Positions 62,071 through 64,000 of a DNA stretch of 64,000 nt are shown here, in pieces. The DNA lies in NCBI GenBank assembly GCA_030430495.1, contig JAUIKM010000002.1:124001-188000 (forward strand), in the 5' to 3' direction. Position numbers and translations under genes: made by a program. Under the pieces are notes generated by a model. That model saw only the letters and a list, made by a program, of their open reading frames with translations. It was not told the origin of the DNA and did no database searches. The first letter of the stretch is position 1. Each line of letters begins with the position of its first letter. The stretch is from a bacterium (GTDB lineage Bacteria; Bacteroidota; Ignavibacteria; Kapaibacteriales; UBA7675).

Positions 62071-62334
62071 TCAGGTGCGGCCCATGCCTTTGTAGAGGTC
62101 AAAGCGCGCTTTGTAGGCCACCAGGTTGAAGTCGCTGTCGCGCAGCGTGCCGCCCGAGGGCAAAAAGTAAAAGGTGGAGGTTGTTCCGGTGACGGCGCGG
62201 GAGATCACGCCGCGACCGTCCACGTAGAAGCGCAGGATTTTGTAGCCCAGGTGTTCGTCGGCCGTCTGCAGCTGCCGCTTCAGGTTGTCGTCGGAAAAGA
62301 GGTGGAGGTCCGTATCGGTTTGTTGATTTGGCAT
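62071..62334 (-). CDS. Small conserved-looking protein of unknown function
   Basis: 87 residues from the ATG at 62334; the frame extends further upstream, but that part overlaps the promoter region of secA and looks unstructured. The protein reads D-D-N-L-K-R-Q-L-Q-T-A-D, then LRFYVDGRGVISRAVTGTTSTFYFLPSGGTL and a basic-aromatic C-terminus. No signal peptide, no family recognised. It lies convergent to the MscS gene and divergent from secA. Confidence 0.6.
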   Translation of the reverse strand: MPNQQTDTDLHLFSDDNLKRQLQTADEHLGYKILRFYVDGRGVISRAVTGTTSTFYFLPSGGTLRDSDFNLVAYKARFDLYKGMGRT

Positions 62335-62576
62335 GGGAAAAGGATCCGAAGGAAAGAGCGCCGCGCTTTGGCCGCCGCGGCGAATAAGCGTAAATTCGGG
62401 ACTGCCTGACTGCAAAGAAATCCACGCCTTATGGCGGCGTCCAATATCACTGCCGGACGTGTTCACGGCTAACGCGGCGAACCACAATTTATTTGGCGGC
62501 GGACAGTCTTTGAACTCTCTTTTTCCGTCGCGCGCGCGGCGGGCCGAATTGCACTCACGAAGAGACACAAAATATT

Positions 62577-64000
62577 ATGTTAAAGTTCATCGAAAAACTC
62601 TTCGGCAGTAAACGCTCGAAAGACGTTCAGCATCTGCTGCCGCTGGTCGAAGAGATCAACGAGATCTACGCAACGCTCGAATCCCTGAGCGATGACGAGT
62701 TAAGAGCCAAAACCACGGCGTTCCGCGCGCTGATAAATGAACGCGCCGCCGAAGTGCGCGCCGACATCGAAACCCTGCGCGAAAAAATCCGCACCGAAGA
62801 CCTGAGCCACGAAGAAAAACTCGACACCTACGACGAACTGGCGCGGCTGGAAGACGAAGAGTACGAGTCCGTTCAGGACACGCTGGAAGAAATTCTGCCC
62901 GAAGCCTATGCCGTCATCAAAGAAACGTGCCGCCGCATGGTGGGCCACGTGTACAGCGCGGCCGATACCAAAGTCGAGTGGAAGGAAGTTCCCTACGACG
63001 TCCAGCTGATGGGCGCCATCGTGCTGCACCAGGGCAAAATTGCCGAGATGGCCACGGGTGAAGGTAAAACGCTCACCTCCGTCATGCCGCTCTACCTGAA
63101 TGCACTGCCGGCCAAAGGCGTGCACCTCGTGACGGTCAACGACTACCTGGCGCGCCGCGACGCCGAGTGGATGCAGCCGGTCTTCGACTTTCACGGTATC
63201 ACCATCGGCTGTGTGCAGGCCAACATGCCGCAGGACAAACGCAAGACGCAGTACGAATGCGACATCACCTACGGTACAAACAGCGAATTTGGTTTTGACT
63301 ATCTGCGCGACAACATGGTGGGCAACCGCGAATCCATGGTCCAGCGCGAACACTACTACTGTATTGTTGACGAGATCGACTCGGCGCTGATCGACGAAGC
63401 GCGCACGCCGCTGATCATCTCCGGCCCGGTGCAGCAGCAGACCGGTCACCAGTACGAAAAACTCAACCCGGCGGTCCGCCGCCTGGTGGAAATGCAGAAG
63501 CGCCAGGTGGCCCACTACGTCGTGGAAGCCGAACGCCTGTACAACGAAGCGGTCAAAAAGGGCAGCGAGGACAAACCGGACAAGGAACTGCTGGCCGAAG
63601 CCGGCGTCAACATCCTGCGCGCCTACCGCGGTTTCCCCAAAAACAAACGCTACATGAAGCTGGTGCAGGAGCCGCAGTTCATCAAACTGCGCACCGAGAC
63701 CGAGCTGGAGTACCTGCGCGACCAGGGCCGCCGCATGGCCGAGATCGACGAAGATCTCTACTACTCGATCGAGGAAAAACAGCACCAGATCGACCTGACG
63801 GAAAAAGGCCGCGAATTCCTCTCCGGCGCGCACGAAGACGCCGACATGTTCCTGATGATCGACATGGCGACCGAAATGAGCGCCATCGAAGGCAACACGG
63901 AGACGAACGAGGAGGAAAAACAGCTCAAAAAAGACGAGTTGATGCGCCAGTATTCGGAGCGCAGCGAGCGCATCCACGTCACCTCCCAGCTGCTGCGCGC
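62577..64000 (+). CDS. secA: Preprotein translocase ATPase SecA, partial (runs off right edge)
   Basis: The first 474 codons are present. SecA drives Sec-dependent export through SecYEG by ATP hydrolysis. Seen: L-F-G-S-K-R-S-K-D near the start, Walker A MATGEGKT at 158-165, [29 protein letters not shown], and the DEAD-type D-E-I-D at 265-268 followed by [17 protein letters not shown] charged insertion at about 50-110 ([21 protein letters not shown]) and a long insertion after residue 282 are typical of SecA from Bacteroidota and relatives, giving a protein of about 1000 residues or more. The ATG follows an AAGAGA sequence. All listed motifs are intact. The Sec route is required for the many signal-peptide proteins in this window. 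Confidence 0.97.
   Translation, partial: MLKFIEKLFGSKRSKDVQHLLPLVEEINEIYATLESLSDDELRAKTTAFRALINERAAEVRADIETLREKIRTEDLSHEEKLDTYDELARLEDEEYESVQDTLEEILPEAYAVIKETCRRMVGHVYSAADTKVEWKEVPYDVQLMGAIVLHQGKIAEMATGEGKTLTSVMPLYLNALPAKGVHLVTVNDYLARRDAEWMQPVFDFHGITIGCVQANMPQDKRKTQYECDITYGTNSEFGFDYLRDNMVGNRESMVQREHYYCIVDEIDSALIDEARTPLIISGPVQQQTGHQYEKLNPAVRRLVEMQKRQVAHYVVEAERLYNEAVKKGSEDKPDKELLAEAGVNILRAYRGFPKNKRYMKLVQEPQFIKLRTETELEYLRDQGRRMAEIDEDLYYSIEEKQHQIDLTEKGREFLSGAHEDADMFLMIDMATEMSAIEGNTETNEEEKQLKKDELMRQYSERSERIHVTSQLLR

Noticed and set aside
62700-63977. Minus-strand frame of 425 codons opposite secA
   Set aside because: The plus-strand frame carries the SecA motifs; the antisense frame has none.

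Overview
The window looks like a chromosome fragment from an uncultured or little-studied bacterium of the FCB group (Bacteroidota, Ignavibacteriota, KSB1 and relatives). Two things point there. The SecA at the right edge has the long charged insertions usual for that group. At least nine large secreted proteins end in a C-terminal domain of the type IX secretion (T9SS) sorting kind: a PNP-like turn, a D-x-x-GR strand and a final strand after a G-x-Y/F element. The base composition is GC-rich with AT-rich islands. I cannot name a genus, and no T9SS machinery gene lies in the window.

Layout. 1-4100 is an AT-richer accessory segment on the minus strand: the N-terminal 380 residues of a Cas8b/Csh1-like CRISPR effector running off the left edge, a DinB-fold protein, and a two-gene unit of an XRE-HTH/ImmA-IrrE metallopeptidase and a DUF4411 PIN protein, likely a toxin-antitoxin pair. 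4474-6186 is a formylglycine-type sulfatase. 6674-12650 is a plus-strand operon of a protein with YadA-head-like repeats, a membrane GT2 glycosyltransferase and a beta-propeller T9SS cargo protein. 12957-24430 holds mostly secreted proteins, many as tandem paralogue pairs (12957/14106, 17081/17578, 20135/22208), with a metzincin protease and a parallel beta-helix protein.

24579-35544 is the most striking part: three tandem genes of about 3.65 kb for multidomain secreted metalloprotease-like proteins. Their frames are nearly identical, but an AT-rich galactose-binding-like core of about 200 residues has diverged. The two internal gene junctions are identical over 316 nt, and the middle gene is a mosaic of its neighbours. 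35722-42204 has an SprB-repeat cargo protein, a helical-repeat protein, small unknown genes including an IS1-like zinc ribbon, and an HDOD protein. 42326-52180 is a single 3284-residue gene: a metzincin protease, then 28 Ig-like modules of about 72 residues, then a dockerin-like tail.

52515-64000 is more ordinary housekeeping sequence: murB, crcB/fluC, an ASH-repeat cargo protein (54033), a nitrilase-type amidase, malQ, an MscS channel, a small unknown gene and the start of secA.

The unifying theme is a surface and secreted protein locus shaped by tandem duplication, module amplification and mosaic exchange. Several secreted proteins have cohesin-like segments and the giant protease-adhesin has a dockerin-like end, so non-covalent assembly at the surface is possible, but this is inference.
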